From Alphaproteobacteria bacterium (GTDB taxonomy: Bacteria; Pseudomonadota; Alphaproteobacteria; Rhizobiales; Hyphomicrobiaceae): DNA of 40,503 bases. A program made the translations under genes and the position numbers. The DNA is taken from assembly GCA_019137195.1 (NCBI GenBank), contig JAGVSR010000071.1, positions 1 to 40,503 of the forward strand, in the 5' to 3' direction. How positions within the stretch are numbered: position 1 is the stretch's first letter; the number at the start of each line of letters is the position of its first letter. Below, in pieces: positions 1-7,889 of this stretch. The notes under the pieces were generated by a model, which saw only the letters and a list, made by a program, of their open reading frames with translations, ran no database searches and was not told the DNA's origin.

Positions 1-748
1 CGGGAATGAGGGCGCCGTTCATCAGCGGCCATGTATTGTAGTGCAGGCCCGCTTTGAGTCCGGCGACGAACGCCCCCAGCGCCACCTGGAGGTAGATCAG
101 CGCGACAATCACCAGAGCCGTCGATGCCACGCCGCGTGCGAGATGCCGCCGCGGCACCCGCGCCCTGAGCTCCGTCGCCAGCCACGTGAGCACACCGAGG
201 ATGAGAAATGCGACCGAGAGGTGCAGGGCGAGCCGGTAGTGGCTGACATCGACCCGGTCGACGAGCCCCGACGACACCATGTACCACCCGATGGCGCCCT
301 GCAGCCCGCCGAGCGCGAGCACGCCGAGATACTTCGGCAAATAGCCCGGCCGCACCATGCCCCGCGCCCACAGAGCAACCAGCGGCAGCGCGAACGCCAG
401 CCCGATCAGGCGTCCCAGGAAACGGTGCGCCCACTCCCACCAGAAGATGAAGCGGAACCCCTCGAGCGTCATGTTGGGATTGACGCGGTGGTACTCCGGG
501 ATTTGCTGATACTTGGCGAATGCCTCCTGCCAGTCGGTCTCCGACAAGGGTGGCAGCGCCCCGACGATCGGCTTCCACTCGGTGATGGAAAGGCCCGAAT
601 CGGTGAGGCGCGTCGCCCCTCCCACAACGATCATCGCCACCACGAGAGTCGCGACCGCCATCAGCCAGGCCTTCACCGCGCCGTCGTCGACGCGATTGCC
701 CGCCACGACCAGGGAAGATGCGGCCGTCGTCGGTCGGGTAAGTCCCAT
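1..748 (-). CDS. ctaA: Heme A synthase, CtaA/COX15 family (3' part outside window)
   Basis: Integral membrane enzyme that oxidises the C8 methyl of heme O to a formyl group, giving heme A for aa3-type cytochrome oxidase. About 249 residues are visible before the window edge; family members are about 340-360 residues, so the C-terminal third is missing. After a short polar N-terminus comes a membrane helix (AVATLVVAMIVVGGATRL), then a loop with SITEWKPI, then WEWAHRFLGR with the helix-2 histidine, and LALHLSVAF with the next conserved histidine. The motif GLHYNTWPLMNG is near the edge. This is the type 2 (COX15-like) pattern. The ATG at 748 has GGAG about 10 bases upstream. The Sco and RegA/RegB genes elsewhere in the window fit cytochrome oxidase biogenesis but are not adjacent. 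Identification is firm from motifs. Confidence 0.95.
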   Translation of the reverse strand, partial: MGLTRPTTAASSLVVAGNRVDDGAVKAWLMAVATLVVAMIVVGGATRLTDSGLSITEWKPIVGALPPLSETDWQEAFAKYQQIPEYHRVNPNMTLEGFRFIFWWEWAHRFLGRLIGLAFALPLVALWARGMVRPGYLPKYLGVLALGGLQGAIGWYMVSSGLVDRVDVSHYRLALHLSVAFLILGVLTWLATELRARVPRRHLARGVASTALVIVALIYLQVALGAFVAGLKAGLHYNTWPLMNGALIP

Positions 749-858
749 GTGGCTGTTTCTCCAGCGCTGCCGGAGCCTTGATAGGTACTTGCGGGCGCGC
801 CATCAAGGCGCAAGTCTCGAGCGGCGCGAGGTCGGTCGTCGCCGATGGCAGCGTCAGA

Positions 859-910
859 GCGGGTAGGCCACTCACCCCCCCCCGCCACTCGCGATCGCAA
901 GCCTACCCGC
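859..910 (-). terminator. Inverted repeat overlapping the extensin-like gene stop codon
   Basis: A perfect 10-base inverted repeat: GCGGGTAGGC (859-868) and GCCTACCCGC (901-910), separated by 32 bases that include a run of nine C. The TAG stop of the gene at 903-1571 lies within one arm. There is no T-run, so this would be an mRNA 3'-end structure or a Rho-associated end rather than a canonical intrinsic terminator. Function is inferred; the repeat itself is seen directly. Confidence 0.4.
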
Positions 911-1571
911 AGACGCGCTTCAGCCCGTCACGGCCATGACGTGCGAGGTCGACGTGGAAGTGGTCCCGATGGTAGCGGTCCGACTCCGGCCCGAGCACGG
1001 TCGTGAACTCGCGGCACGCCCCGCGCTGCACGTCGCGCAGGAACCTCCGGTCGGTGTCGTCGCCATACCAGCCGCCCTTGACCGTGATGCGCCGCCCGTC
1101 GGCCAGTGTGAAGCCGGATACGTCGAGCGCGTTGGCGAAACCGTGCTCCGAGAGCTTGCCTCCCCACACGTTGTTCCTTGGCCGGCAGGAGTAGGAGGCA
1201 GCGACCTTGAGCTCTGCAAGGTCGGCACCATAGTAATGCCGCGCGGCGGGAGCGACGGTGTCACGCACCCAGCGCTCGACCTGGGGCACCATCGGACAGC
1301 GAAGCAGGGCGGGCGGGTTCATGGCCACGCGGCCGCCGAGCGCACCCGACATCTCGAACGGGCGCGCGGCCCCGCAGACACTGGGGCCGCCTAGGGCGGA
1401 TCTGGTCTGAATGAAGGGGCTCGTTCGAACGGCGCTCGAGGCCAGGCAAGCCTGCTCCTCGTCGGCACGCCAGGGCGCGTCCGTCGAAATGAAGCTCGGC
1501 CCTGAGCTGCACCCTCCAAGGGTGAGCAGGGCGGCCAAAGCGAGGCCACTCGGTACGCGCACAGAACTCAT
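903..1571 (-). CDS. Extensin-like C-terminal domain lipoprotein (putative LAS-type peptidase fold)
   Basis: Protein of 222 residues of the extensin-like C-terminal family (PF06904), common in alphaproteobacteria and related in fold to the D-Ala-D-Ala carboxypeptidase (LAS/VanY) zinc peptidases. The N-terminus is a lipoprotein signal with lipobox LTLGGC, lipidated at Cys21. Likely zinc ligands follow the LAS pattern: SEHGFANALD (His143, Asp150) and HRDHFHVDL (His204/His206). Conserved CRPRNN precedes the first motif. The predicted place of action is the periplasmic face of a membrane, on peptidoglycan; substrate and activity are inferred from fold only. The gene stands alone, 154 bases from ctaA in the same orientation, with an inverted repeat covering its stop codon. 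Confidence 0.88.
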   Translation of the reverse strand: MSSVRVPSGLALAALLTLGGCSSGPSFISTDAPWRADEEQACLASSAVRTSPFIQTRSALGGPSVCGAARPFEMSGALGGRVAMNPPALLRCPMVPQVERWVRDTVAPAARHYYGADLAELKVAASYSCRPRNNVWGGKLSEHGFANALDVSGFTLADGRRITVKGGWYGDDTDRRFLRDVQRGACREFTTVLGPESDRYHRDHFHVDLARHGRDGLKRVCG

Positions 1572-2260
1572 GGGGTGAGATTAAGCCGGTTAACCCTAAC
1601 GAGCCGTTGATCGCCCCACCTTCCCGAAGCCGTTTGTGCCCGCCCTTTCCGGCCCTAATCAGCCGCCATCACGGCAGCGCCATGGCATTGTTGCGCTCCG
1701 ACGGACATCGTCGCCCGAATCGATGACCGTGGCCGAAATGTGCAATTTCATAGTTATCCACAAGCCTGGCGGCAGCCGCGACGTTTTAGGAGGGACTCCG
1801 ACTACGTCCATTGCTAGGTTGCCTATGCCCAGGTTGTACTGCGTAAGATCGAAGGCGAAGTGATCGGTGGGGTTAGTCGCGCGTGCCGCCCCAAGGTCCG
1901 CTCCCCGCATCGCCGAGGTCAATGGGCTTGGCCCTCGCCAGTAATGCGTAGCGGTGTGCGTAGTGTTCTGCGTTCCGGCTGTGTATCGCCGTCCCGGTTG
2001 TGTGTGCGTCGAGTTTTGCGTCTCGTGTCCGCGTTCCAGTCCTGCGTTCTTGGCCCCGGCGGTTCGCGCCGCGCAGCTCCGAAGACATCCCCGCGGTTGT
2101 CGGTTTCCGGATGCGCGCGACGCTTTGTCGGGGCCTTGCGCGTTGAAAAATATGAACGTTTCGGTTGCCTCGGGCATGGCCGACGCCCCGCCTGGGGACC
2201 CCGCTCCTGACGCCGCGTTGCAACCGCTGCCGCAGCGATGCGCCCGGCGATTGTTGCGCT
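1572..2260. other. Long intergenic region, no convincing gene
   Basis: About 690 bases between the divergently placed extensin-like gene and the hydrolase. The best open frame is on the minus strand, 1659-2177, 172 codons from ATG (MPEATETFIFFNAQ...). Its third positions are far less GC-biased than neighbouring genes, it is rich in Thr, Arg and Gln in the middle, and I recognise no family. The segment around 1940-2060 is strongly AC-rich on the minus strand, with imperfect repeats of ACGC/ACAC. A perfect DnaA-box sequence TTATCCACA is at 1754-1762. Either an unrecognised orphan gene or non-coding DNA is possible; I lean to non-coding. Confidence 0.4.
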
Positions 2261-3028
2261 CTACGTCTCGAGAAACCTCACCACCGCTTCCTTGAACGTC
2301 CGGTCCCCGACCGCCTTCATGTGCTCCCGTCCCTCGATGACGAATGCCGTGGCTCCCGGGATGATCCGGGCGAGCCCCTCGGCCGAGCCCGAGATCGTGT
2401 CCTCGCTGCCGCACGCCACCAGCACCCGGCATCGGAGCCGGGCCAGGTCTTCACGCGGCACGGCCTCCCGCGCCCCACGAATAGCCGCTGCGAGAGCCGT
2501 CCGGTCGCTTTGCGTCTGCTCGGCGAATACCCGGAAGGTCCGCGCCACCGGATCCCTCACCTCGCTGAGCGCCGGCGCCACCAGACCGACGGCGATCTCG
2601 TCCGTGCCCTTCATCCCCTCGACCATGGCAAGCCCGAGCCCGCCGAGCACCACGTGATCGACCCTCGAGGCATGCCCGATGGCGAGAAGGGCCGCGATCC
2701 TGGCCCCCATCGAGTACCCGATTACGTGAGCCCGTTCGACTCTGAGGTGATCGAGAAGACGGCAAGCGTCCTCCGCCATGATCCTGGCCGAATAAGCCCT
2801 GGGATCGTGGAGCTTCTCGCTCCGGCCGTGACCGCGGTTGTCGATCGAGATCACCCGATAGCCGGACGCCGCGAGATGCGTCACCCAGCCTGTCGCCACC
2901 CAGTTCATGTCCGTGTGCGACGCGAAGCCGTGGATGAGCAGGACCGGGCACGAGCGCCCTGGCGTGCCTGCCGCCGGGGGCCGGTCGAGATAGGCGATAC
3001 GGACGTCGTCCGACGAGAACTCCTGCAC
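2261..3028 (-). CDS. Alpha/beta hydrolase fold protein
   Basis: Soluble alpha/beta hydrolase of about 255 residues. The motifs are all present: VLLIHGFASHTDMNW (oxyanion-hole HG), DNRGHGRSE, the nucleophile elbow GYSMGA, a late Asp in VACGSEDTI and the catalytic His in EGREHMKAV. Substrate cannot be read from sequence. Start choice: a GTG at 3028 preceded at 5 bases by GGGAG fits the usual family N-terminus (VQEFSSDDVRIAY). An ATG at 3076 would add 16 residues of basic sequence (RMIGRGRPLRRKG) unlike the family. The gene is divergent from the zinc-finger gene at 3127, so the 100 bases between should hold both promoters. Confidence 0.85.
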   Translation of the reverse strand: MQEFSSDDVRIAYLDRPPAAGTPGRSCPVLLIHGFASHTDMNWVATGWVTHLAASGYRVISIDNRGHGRSEKLHDPRAYSARIMAEDACRLLDHLRVERAHVIGYSMGARIAALLAIGHASRVDHVVLGGLGLAMVEGMKGTDEIAVGLVAPALSEVRDPVARTFRVFAEQTQSDRTALAAAIRGAREAVPREDLARLRCRVLVACGSEDTISGSAEGLARIIPGATAFVIEGREHMKAVGDRTFKEAVVRFLET

Positions 3029-3126
3029 GTTCACTCCCTTTCGCCGCAGGGGCCGGCCCCGGCCTATCATTCTCAAGCCCCCAGGGCTATTCTCCCGGCC
3101 GATTTGTCACCACCCCGGGAGCCCCC

Positions 3127-3381
3127 ATGGCTGCGAGCTTTGTACCCCACCTCGCCAACGACGCCGGCGCCGACAAAATTTTCGTCGGAGTGAAGGAGTT
3201 GAACTGCATGGGCGCCCGCCCGCCGTTCGACCATCCGCACGTGTTCCTGGACATGGGCTCCGACGCCCAGATCATGTGCCCCTACTGCTCGACGCTGTTC
3301 GTCTATGATCCGCGCCTGTCCGCCGCCGAGACCGACCCGCCCGGTGCGCTGGTGAACGCGAGCGAGCGCGACGCGGCCTGA
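3127..3381 (+). CDS. Zinc-finger domain protein, NDUFS6-like (zf-CHCC)
   Basis: Small protein of 84 residues of the PF10276 family, the bacterial relatives of mitochondrial complex I subunit NDUFS6. Zinc ligands fit C-x8+-H-x14+-C-x2-C: Cys27 (ELNCMG), the HPH pair, and MCPYCSTLF near residue 55. The C-terminus after FVYDP is a disordered Ala/Glu-rich tail. Alphaproteobacteria carry this gene apart from the nuo operon, as here. A role in complex I assembly is inferred from homology. It is followed after 41 bases by the FAD monooxygenase gene in the same orientation, with a duplicated ribosome-binding sequence between them. Confidence 0.9.
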   Translation: MAASFVPHLANDAGADKIFVGVKELNCMGARPPFDHPHVFLDMGSDAQIMCPYCSTLFVYDPRLSAAETDPPGALVNASERDAA

Positions 3382-3389
3382 TCGCCGCC

Positions 3390-3415
3390 CACGGGGAAGG
3401 CTCACGGGGAAGGCT
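3390..3415 (+). repeat. Tandem 13-base duplication carrying two ribosome-binding sequences
   Basis: CACGGGGAAGGCT occurs twice, head to tail and without change (3390-3402 and 3403-3415). Each copy contains GGGGAAGG. The second copy is spaced correctly for the ATG at 3423 and the first is 13 bases too far, so only the downstream copy should serve the monooxygenase gene. Confidence 0.9.
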
Positions 3416-3422
3416 CGGACCT

Positions 3423-4664
3423 ATGCCGGTCGCAGCAGCCGCAAAAGCGTCCACAGACCGCGACACCGCGCGCGAGCCTGCCCGCAACGGGCCGGACGGG
3501 CCGGTTGTCATCGCTGGTGCCGGCATCGGCGGCCTCGCCTGCGCCCTGGCCCTCGCCCGCCGCGGCATCCCGAGCCACATCTCGGAACGCCGCGAGGTCT
3601 TCGCAGAGGAAGGGGCCGGCATCCAGCTCGGCCCCAACGGCACCCGCATCCTCGACGCCTTGGGAGTGGCAGGTAGCCTCCAGCCGCAAACCGCCGCACC
3701 GGACGCGCTCGTGGTCATGGACGGCGTCAGCGGCAGACGCCTCGCCCGTCTCCCCCTCGGCGACTGGATGCGCACACGACACGGCGCCCCCTACTGGACC
3801 GCCCACCGCGCCGACCTTCACGCCGCGCTCTTGAAGCGGGTGCGTTCGGAGCCCCTCATTCGCCTCTCGATGGCGTCGGGCATCGTGAGCGCCGGACAGA
3901 CCGACCGCGAGGTGACGGCTCATCTCGCCAGCGGCGCGACGCTCGAGGGGGCTGTCCTCGTCGCCGCCGACGGCATCCGCTCGACATTGCGCGGGCCGGC
4001 CTTCACCGCCGACCGACCCGGGTTCTCCGGCAAGAGTGCCGCCCGAGCCGTCATTCCGGCAGCGCTCCTGCCCGAAGGCCTCGAGCGCAACGTGGTCCAC
4101 ATCTGGCTCCGGCCCAACGCCCACGTGGTCCACTACCCCGTCCGGGCAGCGCAGGAGATCGCTATCATCGTCGTGCTCGAGGATCAGCATCTCTCGGAGG
4201 ATTGGGGCGCCCCGGTGCTCCCGGGCTGGCTGCACCAATATACGAGTGAGTACCCGCCAAGGCTCGCCGAGCTCATGGGCAGGCCCGAATGGTGGCGCAA
4301 GTGGGCGCTCCCCGCGCTACCGCCCGTACCCCGCTGGGTCAGCGGCCGCGTCGCGCTCTTGGGCGACGCGGCACACCCGACCTTCCCCTTCCTCGCGCAG
4401 GGCGCGGTGCTCGCGCTCGAGGACGGCATGGTGCTCGCGCGCTGCCTCGCGAGCCACGGCAAGGACGTACGCCAGGCGCTCACTCGCTATGAGACCGAGC
4501 GCCGCCCGCGCGCACGCGCTGTCGTTGCGCAAGCCGAAAAGAACGGCCGCATCTATCACCTCGACGGTCTCATGGCGCGGGCCCGCAACACCGTGCTCAC
4601 GACCTTGCCGCCCGAGACGCTCATGAAGCGCTACGACTGGGTCTACGGCTGGAAGGCCGAGTGA
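3423..4664 (+). CDS. FAD-dependent monooxygenase (salicylate/3-hydroxybenzoate hydroxylase type)
   Basis: Flavoprotein aromatic hydroxylase of 413 residues. It has an N-terminal Rossmann motif GAGIGGLACALALARRG near residues 32-48, a DG motif in VAADGIRSTLRG around 180, and the FAD ribityl-binding GDAAHPTFPFLAQGA near 308 followed by EDG. The family uses NAD(P)H and O2 to hydroxylate a phenolic substrate; salicylate 1-hydroxylase and 3-hydroxybenzoate 6-hydroxylase are the closest named types. The exact substrate is unknown. About 25 disordered residues precede the FAD domain, but the start is supported by GGAAGG 9 bases upstream. It converges on the kinase gene at 4762. No ring-cleavage gene is nearby, so a catabolic role is not demonstrated. 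Confidence 0.88.
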   Translation: MPVAAAAKASTDRDTAREPARNGPDGPVVIAGAGIGGLACALALARRGIPSHISERREVFAEEGAGIQLGPNGTRILDALGVAGSLQPQTAAPDALVVMDGVSGRRLARLPLGDWMRTRHGAPYWTAHRADLHAALLKRVRSEPLIRLSMASGIVSAGQTDREVTAHLASGATLEGAVLVAADGIRSTLRGPAFTADRPGFSGKSAARAVIPAALLPEGLERNVVHIWLRPNAHVVHYPVRAAQEIAIIVVLEDQHLSEDWGAPVLPGWLHQYTSEYPPRLAELMGRPEWWRKWALPALPPVPRWVSGRVALLGDAAHPTFPFLAQGAVLALEDGMVLARCLASHGKDVRQALTRYETERRPRARAVVAQAEKNGRIYHLDGLMARARNTVLTTLPPETLMKRYDWVYGWKAE

Positions 4665-4745
4665 TCCCGCGAGCCACGTCGTTGCACCCCCGACGTGCGC
4701 AGCCCCGCACGTGTGAGCGCCGGCCGTCTGTCTCTGCGGGATCAC
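4661..4745. terminator. Nested inverted repeats between convergent genes
   Basis: Outer arms GTGATCCCGC (4661-4670) and GCGGGATCAC (4736-4745) are perfectly complementary; the first arm contains the TGA stop of the monooxygenase. Inside are two smaller perfect hairpins: ACGTCG/CGACGT (4676-4681 with 4691-4696) and ACGTGCG/CGCACGT (4693-4699 with 4706-4712). The inner pair share bases 4693-4696, so they cannot form together. No T-run is seen on either strand. The likely role is a bidirectional 3'-end structure. Confidence 0.45.
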
Positions 4746-4761
4746 CCGGCGGTGCTCGCGA

Positions 4762-5664
4762 CTACGCACGCTCCATGGCCATCAGCTCTGCGTAAGCCTT
4801 CTCGAACCGCGCCAGGTTCTCGGCTGTGTAGGCCCCATAATCGAAATCGAGCTTGGAGTGGATTTCGGACACCATGCTCCACATCGTCTCGCGCAGGAGC
4901 GAGGCAGCCGTCATGGCAGCCGCCCGCCGCTTGAGCTCGTCGGTAACCGGCCGCTCGAAGTAGAGTTCGAGCACGCGGAGCGCCGCGTCCGGCGGCAGCT
5001 CGCTGTTGGAAGCCAGGCCCCCGAGATCGAACAGCGGCGAGTTGAAGCCCGAATATTCCCAGTCGAGGAGCCACAGACGCTTCCCGTCGTCCATGAAGTT
5101 GGCGGCGAGTAGATCGTTGTGACCGAAGACGACGTCGATCGGCCCCACGGCCTTCTCCAGCACGCCGGCGCGGGCAAGAAGGTCCGGGACGATCGGCATG
5201 TGCCGGCTGCCACCCTCAGCGAGGGTATGTCCGTAGTCGCGGAGCACGTGAAATACCCAGAACATGGCCGCCGCGCCCCGCAGGTGCTGGGGCACGTCGC
5301 GGTGGCAGCGCCGCACGATATCGACGAGGCGCTCGAGGTTGCCAGGGTTACGCACGTCGGCGGGCGTGAACGTGCGTCCCTCGATGAAGTCGAGCACGAG
5401 AAGGCCTGGCGCCGCGTGTACGACCCGGGGTGCGATGCCGGCAGCGTGCGCCGCCCGGCTCGCCGCGAGTTCGTTCGTCCGCACGACACCATGCACCAGA
5501 ATGTCGTGCCCGGTTCTGACCACATAGCGGCGACCGCGGTCCTCGACCAGGAAGTTGTGGTTGGTGATGCCGCCCGCGAGCGGCTTAGGATCGACCTTCC
5601 CGAACCAGATCGGCAAACGAGCGACCTCGGCCAGCGCGGCCATCTGCTCCGCTTCGACGCCCAT
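4762..5664 (-). CDS. Choline/ethanolamine kinase-like phosphotransferase (APH fold)
   Basis: Soluble small-molecule kinase of 300 residues with the aminoglycoside phosphotransferase fold. LAGGITNHNFLVED forms the nucleotide loop (residues 29-42). The catalytic loop is GHNDLLAANF (181-190), and the metal-binding segment LLDWEYSGFNSPLFDLG begins with Asp201. The DWEY wording is typical of choline and ethanolamine kinases, including bacterial LicA-type proteins. The preferred alcohol is inferred only. The start is an ATG at 5664. It is divergent from the glycosyltransferase gene, with an 18-base palindrome 23 bases upstream of its start, and convergent with the monooxygenase. Confidence 0.87.
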   Translation of the reverse strand: MGVEAEQMAALAEVARLPIWFGKVDPKPLAGGITNHNFLVEDRGRRYVVRTGHDILVHGVVRTNELAASRAAHAAGIAPRVVHAAPGLLVLDFIEGRTFTPADVRNPGNLERLVDIVRRCHRDVPQHLRGAAAMFWVFHVLRDYGHTLAEGGSRHMPIVPDLLARAGVLEKAVGPIDVVFGHNDLLAANFMDDGKRLWLLDWEYSGFNSPLFDLGGLASNSELPPDAALRVLELYFERPVTDELKRRAAAMTAASLLRETMWSMVSEIHSKLDFDYGAYTAENLARFEKAYAELMAMERA

Positions 5665-5686
5665 GACACCGTTCCCCCTTGGCCCG

Positions 5687-5704
5687 CGGCCGGCATGCCG
5701 GCCG
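5687..5704. promoter_or_regulatory. 18-base perfect palindrome between divergent genes
   Basis: CGGCCGGCATGCCGGCCG reads identically on both strands. It sits 23 bases upstream of the kinase start and about 230 bases upstream of the glycosyltransferase start. It could be an operator or a leader hairpin; GC-only palindromes can also arise by chance at this composition. Confidence 0.3.
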
Positions 5705-5932
5705 TCCCCCGAGGCTTCTCCATCGGCTCGCGGCTGTCAACGCGCATGGGGCCGGCAGCACCGGAACTTTGACAGGTCTGCCACCCTGCGGAACCCGACA
5801 CACGTCCGTTAGCCTTAATGGCTGTAATCGGTCCTGCACGCAATTTTGACCATTGTCATCTGTGCGCCCGAAAGGCGAAATCTGCACTCGCATGGTCTCC
5901 CGGGGGCGGGCGTGTTCGGAGAGCCTATCAGA

Positions 5933-7072
5933 GTGCAGAGTATCCTCCTCAACCACATGTTGGAGCCGCCGGGCCAGGTTACGGGCATCACCCGCTTCCT
6001 GTTCAGTCTCACGGCCGGATTGCTGCGCACCAGTCCCGCCCGCTACGTGCTGGCCACCGCGTGGAACCGGGACGAGCTTCCCGACGCTCTGAAGTCCCCC
6101 CGCCTCGAGGTCCGCACGGTGCCGTTCCACCGTTCGACCGTGAAGAACATCGTCGCGCAGAACCGCATTCTGCCGGGCCTCATGGCCGAGGCCGGAACCG
6201 AGGCCGAGTTCAACTGCAATCCGCTCGGCGGCTTCGTCGGCACGTGGCCGCGCATGATCACCGTCCACGACCTCTACTACCGCTTGATGCCGAGCGCCTA
6301 TCCGTTGCGGCACCGGCTGGTGTGGCGGGCGCTGTTCCCACTCTCGGCCGGCCGCGCCAGCGCCATCCTGGCCCCTTCCAACGCCACCCGACGGGACCTC
6401 GCCCGTTTCTATCCGGGAACTCTCTCCAAAGTTGCCGTCGTGCATGAGGCGCCCGCCATGATCGGTGCCATCGAGCCGCGGGCGCCCCTCCTCGGCGGGC
6501 GCCACGGCATCATGGTCGGCAACATCTCCCCCAACAAGAACGTCGAGAGCATCATCGCCGCGCTCGGGCTTCTCGCCGAGACGGGCCTTTCCGTACCCCT
6601 CCTCCACGTCGGCCGCGACGAGATGGGAGCGATCCGCACCGCCCAGAGCAGGCTCGCCGAACCTCTGCCGGTGACATCGGTTTCAGGCATCGACGACGCC
6701 GCCCTTCACGCTGCCTTCAAGCGCGCCACCTTCTTCATCAACGCCTCGCTCTTCGAGGGCTTCTGCCTGCCGCTCGTGGAGGCCCAAGCCTGCGGCACGC
6801 CCGTCATCGCCTCGAACCGCTCGGCGCTTCCCGAGGTCGCCGGCCGCGGCGCCATTCTCGTCGACCCCGAGAGCCCGCGCGAGATCGCCGAGGCCATCCA
6901 TTCGGTCTGGACCGACGAAGAGCTGGCTGGGCGATTGAGCGCGCTCGGCAAGGCCAACGCGGCCCGCTTCTCCTGGGACAAGGCCGCCCGCGAGGTGACG
7001 GCCGTACTCGACCGCATCGTGCTCGGCGAGGCGCCGGCCGTGACACCGGTCGCAGCCGGCTCCAAAACGTAA
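5933..7072 (+). CDS. Glycosyltransferase family 4 (GT-B fold)
   Basis: Retaining GT-B glycosyltransferase of about 379 residues. The N-terminal acceptor domain begins LLNHMLEPPGQVTGITRF. The C-terminal donor domain begins near GIMVGNISPNKNVESI and carries the family 4 signature E-x7-E within LFEGFCLPLVEAQACGTP, followed by VIASNRSALPEVAG. Start choice: GTG at 5933 has GGAGAG 9 bases upstream and gives a normal N-terminus. The longer reading from TTG at 5846 adds 29 atypical residues, and an ATG at 5957 lacks a good ribosome-binding site. It is followed by the FkbM methyltransferase after 10 bases, so the two are almost certainly cotranscribed. The product sugar is unknown; an extracellular or cell-surface glycan is likely. 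Confidence 0.88.
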   Translation: MQSILLNHMLEPPGQVTGITRFLFSLTAGLLRTSPARYVLATAWNRDELPDALKSPRLEVRTVPFHRSTVKNIVAQNRILPGLMAEAGTEAEFNCNPLGGFVGTWPRMITVHDLYYRLMPSAYPLRHRLVWRALFPLSAGRASAILAPSNATRRDLARFYPGTLSKVAVVHEAPAMIGAIEPRAPLLGGRHGIMVGNISPNKNVESIIAALGLLAETGLSVPLLHVGRDEMGAIRTAQSRLAEPLPVTSVSGIDDAALHAAFKRATFFINASLFEGFCLPLVEAQACGTPVIASNRSALPEVAGRGAILVDPESPREIAEAIHSVWTDEELAGRLSALGKANAARFSWDKAAREVTAVLDRIVLGEAPAVTPVAAGSKT

Positions 7073-7082
7073 GGAACGCTTG

Positions 7083-7889
7083 ATGCTGCCAGAGCTCCTC
7101 AAGGCCAGCGGTCGCCGTGCCGCCGAGATCGTTTGCCCCGGTCTTCTCGTCCGCCGTCACCACGCCCGCTTCGGCGCCGAGGAGATCGAGATGGCGATCC
7201 TCGACCTCGTCGTGCCACGAGGCCGCGAGGCGATCGACGTCGGCGCCAATTGGGGCACCTACACCGCCCGGCTCGCGAACCTCGCCACCCGCGTCACGAG
7301 CCTCGAGCCTAACCCGCGCCTCGTCCGCCTTCTCGCCCGTACGGTCCCCGCCAATTGCAACGTGATCGAGGCGGCAGCCGGTGCCGAACCCGGCATAGCG
7401 ACGCTCCACATCCCGCGGACCGGCGTTCGCGCCCTCGACGGCCTCGCCTCCCTGAAGGGCGCAGCGACCGACGTTGTCGACACCGTGGATGTGCCGGTCG
7501 TCGCGCTCGACGCATACGCGGACCGCGACATCGGGTTCCTGAAGATCGACGTCGAGGGTTTCGAGCTCGAGGTTCTGACCGGCGCCCGCCGGTTGATCGA
7601 AAGGCAGCGGCCCGTGATCCTGATCGAGGTCGAGGAGCGCCACGTGAAGGGCGCCGTCGCCCGCGTCGCCGCCGTGCTCGCCTCCCTCGGCTACGAGGGC
7701 TTCTTCATCGACGAGCGGCGCCTCAAGTCGTTCCCCGACTTCGACGCACGCGTGATGCAGGACGCCGCCAACCTCGACGGCTCCGCTCCCCGCGCCACGC
7801 AACGCTACGTCAACAACTTCATCTACGCGCCCCAAGGCTCCATGAGCGCCGCCACCCGCGCCGCCATCGATGCACGGCTCGCGGGCTGA
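7083..7889 (+). CDS. FkbM family SAM-dependent methyltransferase
   Basis: Class I methyltransferase of 268 residues in the FkbM family. The SAM-binding motif I is AIDVGANWGTY (50-60), acidic motif II is SLEPNPRLVRLL, and the family hallmark FLKIDVEGFELEVLTGA lies near 155-171, followed by PVILIEVEERH. FkbM proteins methylate hydroxyl groups on sugars or polyketides and often sit in polysaccharide loci; here it follows a glycosyltransferase by 10 bases, so O-methylation of a glycan is a reasonable inference. ATG at 7083 is preceded by AAGGAA; the TTG immediately upstream is less likely. The stop codon lies in a 7-base stem shared with the convergent metW stop. Confidence 0.9.
   Translation: MLPELLKASGRRAAEIVCPGLLVRRHHARFGAEEIEMAILDLVVPRGREAIDVGANWGTYTARLANLATRVTSLEPNPRLVRLLARTVPANCNVIEAAAGAEPGIATLHIPRTGVRALDGLASLKGAATDVVDTVDVPVVALDAYADRDIGFLKIDVEGFELEVLTGARRLIERQRPVILIEVEERHVKGAVARVAAVLASLGYEGFFIDERRLKSFPDFDARVMQDAANLDGSAPRATQRYVNNFIYAPQGSMSAATRAAIDARLAG

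Noticed and set aside
41-781. Plus-strand 246-codon frame at the left edge
   Set aside because: It is antisense to the heme A synthase, whose motifs and membrane helices are clear on the minus strand.
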